Source: Micromonospora yangpuensis (GTDB taxonomy: Bacteria > Actinomycetota > Actinomycetes > Mycobacteriales > Micromonosporaceae). Taken from it: 64,000 nt of DNA. The stretch is taken from assembly GCF_900091615.1 (NCBI RefSeq), contig NZ_FMIA01000002.1, positions 2,790,001 to 2,854,000 of the forward strand. The letters are read 5' to 3'. A program made the position numbers and the translations under genes. Shown here piece by piece: positions 8,801 through 18,281 of the stretch. The number at the start of each line of letters is the position of its first letter. Within the stretch, counting starts at the first letter, position 1. The notes beneath the pieces are model-generated. The model saw only the letters and a program-made list of their open reading frames with translations. It did not search any database and had not been told where the DNA came from.

Positions 8801-10249
8801 ATGAACGTCCTGGCGCCCGCGCACCGGCGGCTGCGGATCGGCGACGCCTGGCGCGACGCCGCAGGCGGAGCCACCTTCGCCGTCGAGGACCCGGCCACCG
8901 GCAAGACCATCGCGCAGGTGGCGGACGCCGACGTCGTGGACGGGCTCGCCGCGCTGGACGCGGCGAGCAGGGCCATGGCGCAGTGGGCGGCGACCCCGCC
9001 ACGGAAACGGTCGGAGTTGTTGACCGCGACGTACCGGGCGCTGACCGGGCGATCCGAGGAGGTCGCCCGGCTGATCACGCTCGAGATGGGCAAGCCGCTC
9101 GCCGAGGCCCGGGCAGAGGTGGCCTACGGTGCCGAGTTCTTCCGGTGGTTCGCCGAGGAGGCGGTACGCGTCGAGGGGGGCTACCGCACCGCTCCTGCCG
9201 GTGGATACCGCATCCTCACCGTGCCGAAGCCGGTCGGACCGTGCGTCTTCGTGACGCCCTGGAACTTTCCGTTGGCCATGGGCGCCCGCAAGATCGCTCC
9301 CGCGCTGGCCGCGGGCTGCACCACGATCACCAAGCCGGCCGCCCAGACGCCACTGACCATGCTGTTGCTGGCCCGCGTCATGGAGGAGGTAGGCGTTCCC
9401 CCGGGCGTGGTCAACGTGGTGACCACCACGCGTGCCGGCGAGGTGGTCGCCGCGCTGCTGGCCGACCGTCGGACCCGCAAGCTGTCGTTCACCGGGTCGA
9501 CCGAGGTCGGCCGGGTGCTGCTCCGGCAGGCGGCGGACAACGTACTGCGTACCTCCATGGAACTGGGCGGCAACGCGGCCCTGATCGTGTGCGCCGACGC
9601 CGACCCGGACGTCGCGCTCGACGGTGCCCTGGTGGCCAAGATGCGCAACATCGGGCAGTCCTGCGTCGCCGCCAACCGGATCTACGTCGAGGAACCGGTG
9701 CGCGAGGAGTTCGCGGCGCGTGTCGCCGAGCGGATGGGCGCGCTGTCGGTGGGCCACGGCCTCGACGACGGCGTGGACGTCGGGGCGTTGATCGACGAGG
9801 CCTCGGTCACCAGGCTCGACGAGCTCGTCGCCGACGCGGTCGACCGCGGCGCCCGGGTCCTGGTGGGCGGCGCGCGTGCGGACGGGCCGGGCCACTTCTA
9901 TTCCCCCACGGTCCTCGTCGACGTGCCCGAGGATGCGCGGCTGCTGAAGACGGAGATCTTCGGCCCGGTGGCGCCGATCATCTCGTTCACCTCCGACGAC
10001 GAGGTGCTCGCGAAGGCCAACGACACCGAACACGGCCTGGCCGCCTACGTCTTCACCCGTGACCTGCGGCGGGCGCTCCGCTTCGCCGAGGGGCTGGATA
10101 CCGGGATGCTCGGCATCAACCGTGGTCTGATCTCGGACCCGTCGGCGCCGTTCGGGGGCGTGAAGCAGTCCGGGATCGGCAAGGAGGGGGCGCACGAGGG
10201 CATCCTCGAGTACCTCGACCTCACCTACGCCGCGATCGACCTGCCGTGA
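8801..10249 (+). CDS. NAD(P)-dependent aldehyde dehydrogenase (succinate-semialdehyde DH type)
   Basis: A 482-residue aldehyde dehydrogenase. The cofactor region reads VTPWNFPLAMGARKIAPALAAG and TKPAAQTPL, the G-loop SFTGSTEVG is near residue 230, the general base Glu lies in MELGGNAAL, and the catalytic Cys in IGQSCVAANR. The pattern is closest to the GabD/succinate-semialdehyde group, but other semialdehydes are possible. It forms an operon with the alcohol dehydrogenase that follows after 36 bases, so an alcohol-to-aldehyde-to-acid sequence is plausible. It is a paralogue of the enzyme at 52153. Confidence 0.9.
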   Translation: MNVLAPAHRRLRIGDAWRDAAGGATFAVEDPATGKTIAQVADADVVDGLAALDAASRAMAQWAATPPRKRSELLTATYRALTGRSEEVARLITLEMGKPLAEARAEVAYGAEFFRWFAEEAVRVEGGYRTAPAGGYRILTVPKPVGPCVFVTPWNFPLAMGARKIAPALAAGCTTITKPAAQTPLTMLLLARVMEEVGVPPGVVNVVTTTRAGEVVAALLADRRTRKLSFTGSTEVGRVLLRQAADNVLRTSMELGGNAALIVCADADPDVALDGALVAKMRNIGQSCVAANRIYVEEPVREEFAARVAERMGALSVGHGLDDGVDVGALIDEASVTRLDELVADAVDRGARVLVGGARADGPGHFYSPTVLVDVPEDARLLKTEIFGPVAPIISFTSDDEVLAKANDTEHGLAAYVFTRDLRRALRFAEGLDTGMLGINRGLISDPSAPFGGVKQSGIGKEGAHEGILEYLDLTYAAIDLP

Positions 10250-10285
10250 GACGGCCCGCCGCCGACGTGCCAAGGAGGCACCGAC

Positions 10286-11539
10286 ATGCTTGAGACCGTC
10301 CGCGGGCCACGCCAGCTGATAGTGGGCGAAGGGGTCGCGCAGAACATCTCCCGCGTGGTGGCCGAGAGCGGCTCGCGGGTCCTCGTCGTGACCGACCGGG
10401 TGCTGCTGCGGCAGCCGGGCGTGGCCGAGATCGTGGCCGCCGTACGGGAGAAGGCCGAGGCCGTCGAGGTCTTCGCCGACGCGACCCCAGACGTGCCACT
10501 GACCGATGTCGCCCTGGCCGTCTCGGCCGCCGCCGAGGTGGACGCCGACGTGATCCTCGCCGTCGGCGGTGGCACGGTGATCGACCTCGCCAAGATCGTC
10601 GGCGTCATCCGGCGCCATGGTGGGACGCCGCGCGACTTCTACGGCGAGTCGAAGGTGCCGGGGCCGACGATGCCGCTCGTCGCGGTGCCGACGACGGCCG
10701 GCACCGGCTCCGAACTCACCCCCGTCTCGGTGCTGACCGACCCGGACCGCGAGCTGAAGGTGGGGGTCTCCAGCGTCCACATCGTGCCCGACTTCGCCAT
10801 CGTCGACCCCGAACTCACCTACACCTGCCCGGCGACCGTCACCGCCCACTCCGGCATCGACGCGTTCTGCCACGCGGTGGAGAGCTACACGGCACGACCC
10901 CGGGCCCACGGCCCACGCGACCCGGTGGAACAGGTCTTCCTCGGCCGCAATTCGATCACCGACCACTACGCGCTGCGGGCCGCGCAGCGGATCGCCGGTA
11001 GCCTGCGGCGTGCGGTCAGCGACGGCGGCGACCAGGACGCCCGCGCGGACATGTCCTACGGGTCCATGTTGGCCGGGATCGCGTTCTCCCACGCGGGCAA
11101 CGCGGCCCCGCACGCTCTCCAGTACCCCATCGGCGCGGCCACCCACACGCCGCACGGCCTGGGCGTCGGGCTGCTCCTGCCCTATGCGCTGGACGCGGCC
11201 AGGGATGCCGTCGGCGACCGGCTGGCCATCCTCGCCGGAGTGTGCGGGCTCGACGTGACCGACGCCTCGGAGGCCGAGGCCGCGGAGGCGTTCCTCACCT
11301 GGCTCGACGGGCTCCTCGCCGACATCGGCATCCCCGCCAGCCTGGCGGAGATCGGTGTGGCCCGCGCCGACCTCCCGCGTTTCGCGGAGCTGGCCGGTGG
11401 CGTCACCCGCCTGATCCAGAACCATCCGGGCCCGACCGACACCGCCAGCCTGACCGCGATCCTCGAAGCGGCCTGGGCGGGGGAACGGGCCCGACCCGTC
11501 CCGACGCCGCCCAGCGACAGTGACCGGCCTTCGCGATGA
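10286..11539 (+). CDS. Iron-containing alcohol dehydrogenase
   Basis: A 417-residue group III alcohol dehydrogenase (Fe-ADH). The NAD-binding motif GGGTVIDLAKIVGVI is near residues 95-110, and TTAGTGSE follows near residue 138. The metal ligands fall in GIDAFCHAVESY and THTPHGLGVGLLLPYAL. The substrate may be a short alcohol or a hydroxyacid; related enzymes include hydroxyacid-oxoacid transhydrogenases and maleylacetate reductases. ATG 10286 has an AGGAGG-type ribosome site. It is the second gene of the GntR-flanked operon. Confidence 0.9.
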   Translation: MLETVRGPRQLIVGEGVAQNISRVVAESGSRVLVVTDRVLLRQPGVAEIVAAVREKAEAVEVFADATPDVPLTDVALAVSAAAEVDADVILAVGGGTVIDLAKIVGVIRRHGGTPRDFYGESKVPGPTMPLVAVPTTAGTGSELTPVSVLTDPDRELKVGVSSVHIVPDFAIVDPELTYTCPATVTAHSGIDAFCHAVESYTARPRAHGPRDPVEQVFLGRNSITDHYALRAAQRIAGSLRRAVSDGGDQDARADMSYGSMLAGIAFSHAGNAAPHALQYPIGAATHTPHGLGVGLLLPYALDAARDAVGDRLAILAGVCGLDVTDASEAEAAEAFLTWLDGLLADIGIPASLAEIGVARADLPRFAELAGGVTRLIQNHPGPTDTASLTAILEAAWAGERARPVPTPPSDSDRPSR

Positions 11540-11765
11540 TCTCCGCCAGCGGCCGGGCTGGCAACGGACCGACACCACCATCGTCGAGGCGGCGGCCCGT
11601 GGGCTCGATCGGTCGTCTCCTGGGCTGCCGGCGGAGGACGTCGCCGTGGTCGGCGCCCACCTCGAGAAGGTGGCCGCCCGGTTCGCCGCCGCGCTCGGCC
11701 GCGACGCCTCGGCCGGTGTCGTCCACGGTGACTTCATCGGGCAAAACCTGGTCCCTCTACCGTAG
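11520..11765 (+). pseudogene. Aminoglycoside/choline phosphotransferase-like fragment
   Basis: An 81-residue open stretch overlapping the end of the alcohol dehydrogenase gene. The terminal GVVHGDFIGQNLVPL matches the catalytic loop (HGDxxxxNxL) of APH-family kinases, but the frame stops right after it, so the DxD metal site and the whole C-terminal lobe are absent. The N-terminal lobe is also missing. It looks like a decayed internal fragment rather than a working gene. Confidence 0.55.
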
Positions 11766-11821
11766 GTCAGGGCCGGCTCGGTCGGTCGCCCCGGCGACTG
11801 AGGTGTGCGAAAGGGAGTGAC

Positions 11822-12295
11822 GTGGACGAGAACGACATCGCCTGGACGGGTGCGCCGGGATCGTTCAAGTATCGGGCGGCAGCGGCGGTACGGGACGGTG
11901 ATCGACTGCTCGTGTGCGCGGTGGACCAGGTCGACGGCTGGTTCCTGCCGGGCGGCAAGGTTCATTTCGGGGAGGGCTCGGCGGCTGCGTTGGCGCGTGA
12001 GCTGCGCGAGGAGCTCACCGTGGAGTGTGCCGTTCCCGCGGTGCCGATGCTGATCGCCGAGGGCATCCGCGACGGCGACGGATCACCCTGTCAGGAGGTC
12101 TGCTTCTATTACTCGGTTGCCTGGCCGCAGGACGTCCCGCCCGAGCTGGTCGATGGTCTGGAAGGCCACCGCTTCCGATGGGTCCGCCTGGCCGAGCTGG
12201 CCGGGGTGGACTTCGTACCGCCGGAGATCGTCAAGATCCTGATGGCCGAGACCCCTGGGGTCCGTCACCTCGTCTTCGATCGCCGTCGGCCTTGA
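11822..12295 (+). CDS. NUDIX hydrolase
   Basis: A 157-residue NUDIX protein. The box GKVHFGEGSAAALARELREELTV near residues 43-65 fits GX5EX7REUXEE, with Thr in place of the usual Gly near its end. Such enzymes hydrolyse nucleoside diphosphates linked to other groups; the substrate is not predictable. GTG 11822 follows a GGGAGTGAC ribosome site. It stands alone between the kinase relic and the LacI region. Confidence 0.88.
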   Translation: MDENDIAWTGAPGSFKYRAAAAVRDGDRLLVCAVDQVDGWFLPGGKVHFGEGSAAALARELREELTVECAVPAVPMLIAEGIRDGDGSPCQEVCFYYSVAWPQDVPPELVDGLEGHRFRWVRLAELAGVDFVPPEIVKILMAETPGVRHLVFDRRRP

Positions 12296-12651
12296 CGAGC
12301 GGACACCGCGCGCACGAGGGCCCGGCCTCGGCTGCTGGGTAGGCGACGTCTCGTAGGCGGATGGTGGGGTGTTCGCGTCCGCTGGGCGTCGTCGCGGACC
12401 TCAAGTGCTGCCGCGCATGCGGCGCGACGCCCGGGGTGGGCGGAGTGCGGCGGAGCAGCTGAGCGCGGACGTTGCGGTCCGGAACGTCCGCGTTCATCAA
12501 TCTATTGGACGAGGCGGTGCCAGGACGACCGACCCCGGCGGTTCCATGGTGGGATCAGGTTCTCCGGTCGGGCTGGCTGATTACTCTCTGTATGCATATC
12601 TCTGGTATCCGGTTGTCGTCGCAACCTTCTGGAAGTCCTTTCGCAACACCC
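12296..12651. other. Intergenic region, no convincing gene
   Basis: Between the NUDIX gene and the LacI promoter I see no reading frame with protein-like character. Composition becomes less GC-rich toward 12560-12660, as expected upstream of a promoter. Confidence 0.5.
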
Positions 12652-12681
12652 TTGACATCTCAGTCCAGGCAGCTCTAGCGT
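12652..12681 (+). promoter_or_regulatory. Promoter of the lacI-GH42-ABC-GH31 operon
   Basis: A consensus -35 box TTGACA (12652-12657) is followed after 18 bases by TAGCGT (12676-12681), a good actinobacterial housekeeping -10. The start codon of the LacI gene lies 69 bases downstream. Confidence 0.7.
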
Positions 12682-12684
12682 TTG

Positions 12685-12696
12685 CGAAACGTTTCG
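12685..12696. promoter_or_regulatory. LacI-type operator CGAAACGTTTCG
   Basis: A perfect 12-base palindrome with a central CpG, the hallmark of LacI-family sites, lies 3 bases after the -10 box, at the expected transcription start. Binding there would block initiation, giving autorepression of the whole operon. Confidence 0.75.
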
Positions 12697-12750
12697 ACCC
12701 GAGCGTCGCGGAACCCCGCGGCGCCGTCGAGGACAACTCGCCGGAGCGGC

Positions 12751-13800
12751 ATGTCATCGTTACGCGAAGTAGCTAAGCAGGCGAACGTGGCCGTCAGCAC
12801 GGTCTCCGCGGCCCTGAACGGAACCCGCCCGGTCGCGGCTGCGACCCGGGCCCGGATCGAGCTGGCCGCCGCCGACCTGGGCTACCGTCCCAACCTGCTG
12901 GCCCGGGGCCTGGTGAGCAAGCGGACCGGGATCCTGGCCCTGCTCTACCCGGCGCCGAACCGGGGCTTCGGCCTGACCGAGATGCAGTTCGCCACCAGCG
13001 CCGCCGAGGCCGCCAGCGAGGCCGGCTACCACCTGCTCCTCTCCCCGGAGAAGTCCGACCCGGTCGCCGAACTGCGACACCTCACCGGCCTCGGGCTGAT
13101 CGAGGGGGTGCTGCTGATGGAGGTCCGCCTCGACGACGAACGGGTCGACCACCTGGTCGCCGCCGGAACGCCGTTCAGCATGATCGGCCGGACCCGGCAG
13201 CCGGCGGGGATCAACTACGCCGACATCGACTTCGCGGCGACCGCCCGGGACGCCGTCGACCACATCGTCGGCCTCGGCCACCGTACGCTCGCCTTCCTCA
13301 ACCACTCGCCGGACGCCTACGCCGCGCTCTACGGCCCGACCGTGCGCTGCGCCGAGGAGTTCGCCGTCGCCGCCCGCGACCGGGGCGTGGAGTACGTGGG
13401 CGACCTGCACGCCGACTCGGTCGAGCAGGGACGGGCCGCCTTCGAACGGCTGGTCACCACCCGCCCCGACGTGACCGCCGTCGCGGTGATGAACGACCAC
13501 GCGGCGGTCGGGGTCCTCGGTGCCGTGGCCGACCGGGGCTGGCGGGTCCCCGACGACCTGACTCTGCTGCTGGTCCTCTCCTCGGTGGAGGTGGCCCGGA
13601 TGTTCCACCCGCAGCTGACCACCCTGGAGCCGCCCAGCACCGAACTGGGCCGGCTCGGCGCGCGGATGCTGATTGACCAGCTCCAGCCGGACGCCGGGAG
13701 GACGGAGACGCCACGGCAGCGGTTGGTGCCCTGCCGACTGGTGGTGGGGGAGAGCTCGGGGCCGCCGCGTCGCGGTGCGGAAACGGGGGTGCCGGCATGA
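12751..13800 (+). CDS. LacI-family transcriptional repressor
   Basis: A 349-residue sugar-responsive repressor. The N-terminal LacI helix-turn-helix and hinge helix are LREVAKQANVAVSTVSAALNGTRPVAAATRARIELAAADLGYRPNLLARGL. The periplasmic-binding-like sensor domain spans about residues 62-335. ATG 12751 is chosen because the DNA-binding domain begins there; upstream in-frame sequence overlaps the operator. The stop overlaps the start of the beta-galactosidase gene, so the regulator is the first gene of the operon it probably controls through the palindrome at 12685-12696. Confidence 0.93.
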   Translation: MSSLREVAKQANVAVSTVSAALNGTRPVAAATRARIELAAADLGYRPNLLARGLVSKRTGILALLYPAPNRGFGLTEMQFATSAAEAASEAGYHLLLSPEKSDPVAELRHLTGLGLIEGVLLMEVRLDDERVDHLVAAGTPFSMIGRTRQPAGINYADIDFAATARDAVDHIVGLGHRTLAFLNHSPDAYAALYGPTVRCAEEFAVAARDRGVEYVGDLHADSVEQGRAAFERLVTTRPDVTAVAVMNDHAAVGVLGAVADRGWRVPDDLTLLLVLSSVEVARMFHPQLTTLEPPSTELGRLGARMLIDQLQPDAGRTETPRQRLVPCRLVVGESSGPPRRGAETGVPA

Positions 13801-15902
13801 CCGGCGACAGCCCGCACCCCGACGCGGCGCCCGGGCGCCGACCCGGCCTGCACACCCTCACCGCCGGGCGGGGCATGCTCTTCGGCGGGGACTACAACCC
13901 GGAGCAGTGGCCGGAGGAGGTCTGGGTCGAGGATGTCGCGCTGATGCGCGCCGCCCACGTCAACCTGGTCACCGTGGGGGTCTTCAGCTGGGCCCGGATC
14001 GAACCGGAACCGGGCATGCGGGACTTCGGCTGGCTGGACCGGGTCCTGGACCTGCTGCACGACGGCGGGATCGCCGTCGACCTGGCCACCCCGACCGCCT
14101 CACCGCCGCCCTGGCTCGGCCACCGCTGGCCACAGACCCTGCCGGTGGACGAGTCCGGCCACCGGCTCTACTACGGTGCCCGCAACCAGTGGTGCCCCTC
14201 CGCACCGGTCTACCGGGAGCGGGCCCTGGCGCTGGTGACCGATCTGGCCGACCGGTACGCCGACCACCCGGCACTGGCGATGTGGCACGTCGGCAACGAG
14301 TACGGCCAGATCTGCCACTGCGACGACACCGCCGCCGCCTTCCGTGACTGGCTGCGGGAGCGCTACGGCGACCTCGTGACGCTCAACGAGGCGTGGGGGA
14401 CCACCTTCTGGAGTCAGCGCTACGGTCAGTGGGACGAGATCCTCACCCCCCGTCGGGCGCCCTACCTGCGCAACCCCACCCAGCTGCTGGACTTCCAGCG
14501 GTTCTGCTCCGACGCCCTGCTCGCGCACTACCGTGCGGAGCGGGACATCCTGCGCCGACGGACCCCGTCGGTCCCGGTCACCACGAACTTCATGGGCTTC
14601 TTCAAACCCGTGGACTACTGGGCCTGGGCGCCGCACGAGGACGTGGTGAGCAACGACTGGTACCCCTTCCCGGGCGACCCCCGGTCCCCGGTGCGGGCCG
14701 CGCTCACCCACGACCTGATGCGCGGGCTGGCCGGTGGCGGGCCGTGGATGCTGCTGGAACAGGCCACCGACGGGGTGAACTGGCAGAAGCACAACCTGCC
14801 GAAGCCGGCCGGCCAGTTCCGGTTGGAGTCGCTGCAGGCGGTGGCCCGCGGCGCGGACGGGCTCTGCTACTTCCAGTGGCGGGCCTCCCGGTTCGGCGCC
14901 GAGCGGTACCACGCCGCCATGGTGCCGCACGCCGGGGCGCAGACCCGACTGCACACCCGGGTCCGGGAACACGGCGCGGAACTGCGGCGACTGGCCCCGT
15001 TGGTGGGGCAGCCGGTGCCGGCCCGGGTGGCGCTGGTGCACGACTGGCAGAGCTGGTGGGCCTGCGAGTCCGACGGCCGCCCCAGCGACCGGCTGCTCGT
15101 CACCGACCAGCTGCTGCGCTTCTACGAACCACTGTGGCGGCGCGGGGTGACGGTGGACCTGGTGCCGCCGGCAGCGGAGCTGGGCGGCTACCGGCTCGTC
15201 GTGGTGCCGAACCTCTTCCTGCTCTCCGAGGCCACCGCCGAGTCGCTCACCTCGTACGTCCGTGACGGCGGGGTGCTGCTGGTGGGGCCCTTCTCCGGGG
15301 TGGCCGACCCGCTCGGGCACATCCACGCCGGGCGGTTCCCGGCGCCGCTGCGCGAGGTCCTGGGCGCCTCCGGGGAGGCGTGGCTGCCGGTGGCCGACGA
15401 TCCACCACTGCGGTGCCGCTGGATCGCCGACGCCGAACAGCGCGGTGGAGCCCACGATCCGGCCGGTGCCGTGCCCGCCGACCCGGGCCCGACCGGTGCC
15501 GAGTTCACCGCCACGATCTGGTCGGAGCTGATGCGCGCCGAGTCGGCGCGTCCGGTCGCCACCTTCCTCGACGGTGACCTCGCCGGCGCCCCGGCGGTGC
15601 TGCGCAACGAGTTCGGGACCGGTCGGGCCTGGTACCTGGCGACCGTCCCGCAGGAGGCGGCGATGGCCGCGCTGACCGACCGGGTGCTCGCCGACGCGGC
15701 GGTCACCGGGATGCTGCCCGACCTGCCGGACGGGGTCGAGGCGGTCCGCCGGGGAGACACGTTGTTCCTGCTCAACCACGGCGCCGGGCCGGCCCGGGTC
15801 ACCCTGACCGAGCCGGCCGGTGACCTGCTCACCGGAAACCAGGTCGAGGGGGCACTGACCCTGGCGGCGCGCGATGTCGTCGTACTGAAGCCGTTGGCCT
15901 GA
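13797..15902 (+). CDS. Beta-galactosidase, glycoside hydrolase family 42
   Basis: A 701-residue GH42 enzyme that removes terminal beta-galactose. Residues 20-400 form the TIM barrel, starting FGGDYNPEQWPEEVW. The acid/base Glu168 lies in WHVGNEYGQ and the nucleophile Glu321 in LLEQATDGVNW. A trimerisation domain and a small C-terminal beta domain follow. No signal peptide is seen, so it acts in the cytosol on imported oligosaccharides. Overlap with lacI (ATGA) and the downstream sugar ABC genes place it in one operon. Confidence 0.94.
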   Translation: MTGDSPHPDAAPGRRPGLHTLTAGRGMLFGGDYNPEQWPEEVWVEDVALMRAAHVNLVTVGVFSWARIEPEPGMRDFGWLDRVLDLLHDGGIAVDLATPTASPPPWLGHRWPQTLPVDESGHRLYYGARNQWCPSAPVYRERALALVTDLADRYADHPALAMWHVGNEYGQICHCDDTAAAFRDWLRERYGDLVTLNEAWGTTFWSQRYGQWDEILTPRRAPYLRNPTQLLDFQRFCSDALLAHYRAERDILRRRTPSVPVTTNFMGFFKPVDYWAWAPHEDVVSNDWYPFPGDPRSPVRAALTHDLMRGLAGGGPWMLLEQATDGVNWQKHNLPKPAGQFRLESLQAVARGADGLCYFQWRASRFGAERYHAAMVPHAGAQTRLHTRVREHGAELRRLAPLVGQPVPARVALVHDWQSWWACESDGRPSDRLLVTDQLLRFYEPLWRRGVTVDLVPPAAELGGYRLVVVPNLFLLSEATAESLTSYVRDGGVLLVGPFSGVADPLGHIHAGRFPAPLREVLGASGEAWLPVADDPPLRCRWIADAEQRGGAHDPAGAVPADPGPTGAEFTATIWSELMRAESARPVATFLDGDLAGAPAVLRNEFGTGRAWYLATVPQEAAMAALTDRVLADAAVTGMLPDLPDGVEAVRRGDTLFLLNHGAGPARVTLTEPAGDLLTGNQVEGALTLAARDVVVLKPLA

Positions 15903-16014
15903 ATCCCCGACGCCACCCGTCCCGGTGGGTCCGCGCGGCACCCCCACCCCGTACCCGCCGGGAAGACACACACCGCACATCCAACTGAGACAGACGTAGC
16001 TGGAGGAGACCCCC

Positions 16015-17322
16015 ATGCGCAGGAGGACCCTGCTCGCCACATCCGCCACCGCCCTTCTTCTCACCGCATGCAGCAACGACGACGCCGACAACGGCGCCGA
16101 CACGGCGATCGAGGGCGACGAGAACGCCCCGGCCAACCTGGTCTTCTGGGCCTGGGCCGAGAACATCCAGCGGGTCGTCGACCTCTGGAACGAAAAGAAC
16201 CCCGAGCAGACCGTCACCCTCAGCGGCCAGGCCGCCGGCGACGAACTGGTCTCCAAGTTCCTCGCCGCGGTCAAGGCCGGCAACGCCCCGGACCTGGTCC
16301 AGGCCGAGTACCAGGCACTGCCGACCATGATCACGAACAACGCGTTGCAGGACCTCAGCGGCTCCCTCGGCGACGCCCAGGGTGCCTTCCCCGAGGGGAC
16401 CTGGAACCTCACCTCGTTCAGCGGCGCCACCTACGCCATCCCGCAGGACGTCGGGCCGATGATGCTCTTCTACCGGGCCGACATCTTCGACCAGATGGGA
16501 CTCAAGGTCCCGCAGACCTGGGAGGAGTTCGGCGCCCTGGCCCGCACCGTGCGCGACCGTGACGCCCGGCGCTACCTCACCACCTTCCACCCCGGCGACG
16601 CCGGCTGGCTCGCCGGCTTCGCCCAGCAGGCCGGCGCCAACTGGTGGACCAACGACGACGGCACCTGGTCGGTCGACATCGACGACGAGGCGACCCGCAA
16701 GGTCCTCGGCTTCTGGGGTGACCTGGTCAACTCCAAGGCCGTCCTCGGCGACCCGATGTACACCCCGCAGTGGAACAGCCAGATCAGCGACGGCACCATC
16801 ATCGCCTGGCCCAGTGCGGTCTGGGGCGTCGGCGTCCTGCAGGGCATCGCCGCCAACGGCTCCGGCAACTGGCAGATGGTGCCACTACCGCAGTGGTCGG
16901 CCGGAGAGAACTCCACCGGCTTCTGGGGCGGCTCCTCCACCGCCGTCTCCGCCTCCTCGTCGAACAAGGCGCAGGCGGTCAAGTTCGCCCGCTGGATGAA
17001 CACCGACCCCGAGGCGCTGAAGATCCTCGTCGAGATCGGTCTCTACCCCTCGGCCAGCGCCGGACAGGGCGGCGACGTGCTCAAGACGCCGCCGTACATG
17101 AGCAACCAGCCCAACTACTACGAGTCCGCCGCCGAGATCGCCAAGGGCGCCCGGGGCTTCAGAAGCTGGGGTCCGAACACCAACGTCACGTACGGCGCCT
17201 TCGAGGACCGGCTGCCCACCGCGGTCCGCTCCGGTGCCGACTTCGCCGCCGTCGCCGCCCAGGTCCAGCAGGTCAGCGTTGACGACCTCAAGCGACAGGG
17301 CTACCAGGTCGCCGGCGACTGA
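16015..17322 (+). CDS. Sugar ABC transporter, substrate-binding lipoprotein
   Basis: A 435-residue family 1 extracellular solute-binding protein. The signal MRRRTLLATSATALLLTAC ends in a lipobox (LTAC), so the mature protein is a lipoprotein on the outer face of the membrane. The N-terminal double Arg could allow Tat export. Many exposed Trp residues (VFWAWAEN, ANWWTNDDG) fit oligosaccharide stacking. A strong GGAGGAG ribosome site precedes ATG 16015. Permease genes follow directly. Confidence 0.93.
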   Translation: MRRRTLLATSATALLLTACSNDDADNGADTAIEGDENAPANLVFWAWAENIQRVVDLWNEKNPEQTVTLSGQAAGDELVSKFLAAVKAGNAPDLVQAEYQALPTMITNNALQDLSGSLGDAQGAFPEGTWNLTSFSGATYAIPQDVGPMMLFYRADIFDQMGLKVPQTWEEFGALARTVRDRDARRYLTTFHPGDAGWLAGFAQQAGANWWTNDDGTWSVDIDDEATRKVLGFWGDLVNSKAVLGDPMYTPQWNSQISDGTIIAWPSAVWGVGVLQGIAANGSGNWQMVPLPQWSAGENSTGFWGGSSTAVSASSSNKAQAVKFARWMNTDPEALKILVEIGLYPSASAGQGGDVLKTPPYMSNQPNYYESAAEIAKGARGFRSWGPNTNVTYGAFEDRLPTAVRSGADFAAVAAQVQQVSVDDLKRQGYQVAGD

Positions 17323-17339
17323 GCCGGTCGAAAAGGACG

Positions 17340-18281
17340 ATGATGAGCACTGTCAACCCGGTGCTCGCGCGCCGCCGCCAGAAGCGGCGGCGCGCGAGCA
17401 CCGCCGCGCCGTACCTCTTCACGCTGCCCGCCGCCGCGCTCTTCCTCGTTTTCATCCTCGTGCCGATCGGGTACGCCGTCTGGCTGAGCGTGCACGCGAT
17501 GCGGGTGCGCGGCGCCGGCTTCGGTATCCGCAGCGAGGTCTTCGTCGGGCTGGAGAACTACGCCCAGACCCTCGGCGACGGCGCCCTCTACGGTTCCCTG
17601 CTGCGGATGCTCGGCTACGGCCTGATCACCGTGCCGACCACCATGGGGCTCGCGCTGCTCTTCGCGCTCCTGCTCGACGCCCCCCGCGTCGGTGGCCGGC
17701 GCTACGCCCGGCTCGCGATCTTCCTGCCGTACGCGGTGCCCGGAGTGATCGCCAGCCTGCTCTGGGGCTTCATGTACCTTCCCGTGGTCAGCCCGATCAC
17801 CAACGGGCTGGAGGCGATCGGGCTGCCCGCGCCGAACTTCTTCGGCGACATGTCGATCTTCTTCTCGGTGGCCAACATCGCCATCTGGGGTGCGATCGGC
17901 TTCAACATGGTGGTGCTCTTCACCGCCCTGCGGGCGATGCCGGTCGAGCTCTACGACGCCGCCCGCATCGACGGCTGCACCGAATGGCAGATCGCCTGGA
18001 AGATCAAGATCCCGCTGTTGCGTCCCGCGCTCGTGATGACCTCGACCTTCTCCCTGATCGGCATGCTCCAGGTCTTCAGTGAGCCGACCACCCTGCGGCC
18101 GATCACCAACGCGATCACCGCCGACTGGGTGCCACTGATGAAGGTCTACCAGCAGGCGTTCGTGGAGAACGACATGTACCTCGGCGCCGCCACCTCGGTG
18201 CTCCTGGCCGGCGCGACGGTCCTGTTCTCCCTCGCCGTACTGGCCATCTTCCGGATCCGCGCCGCGAGGAGCGAACGATGA
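17340..18281 (+). CDS. Sugar ABC transporter permease (MalF-like)
   Basis: A 313-residue inner-membrane protein with six predicted transmembrane helices and the coupling-loop EAA motif (YDAARIDGCTEWQIAWKIKIPLLRPALVM) near residues 204-230, typical of CUT1 permeases. ATG 17340 or ATG 17343 may be used; AAAAGGA lies just upstream. The stop overlaps the next permease start (ATGA). Together they form the translocation channel for the binding protein upstream. Confidence 0.93.
   Translation: MMSTVNPVLARRRQKRRRASTAAPYLFTLPAAALFLVFILVPIGYAVWLSVHAMRVRGAGFGIRSEVFVGLENYAQTLGDGALYGSLLRMLGYGLITVPTTMGLALLFALLLDAPRVGGRRYARLAIFLPYAVPGVIASLLWGFMYLPVVSPITNGLEAIGLPAPNFFGDMSIFFSVANIAIWGAIGFNMVVLFTALRAMPVELYDAARIDGCTEWQIAWKIKIPLLRPALVMTSTFSLIGMLQVFSEPTTLRPITNAITADWVPLMKVYQQAFVENDMYLGAATSVLLAGATVLFSLAVLAIFRIRAARSER

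Noticed and set aside
8786..11965. A 1059-codon minus-strand open frame opposite the aldehyde and alcohol dehydrogenases
   Set aside because: It lies antisense to two well-conserved enzymes and its product is low-complexity, with no recognisable domain.
12231..12500. Small minus-strand gene overlapping the NUDIX end
   Set aside because: The product is Arg/Pro-rich without motif and overlaps a real gene in antisense; no ribosome site.
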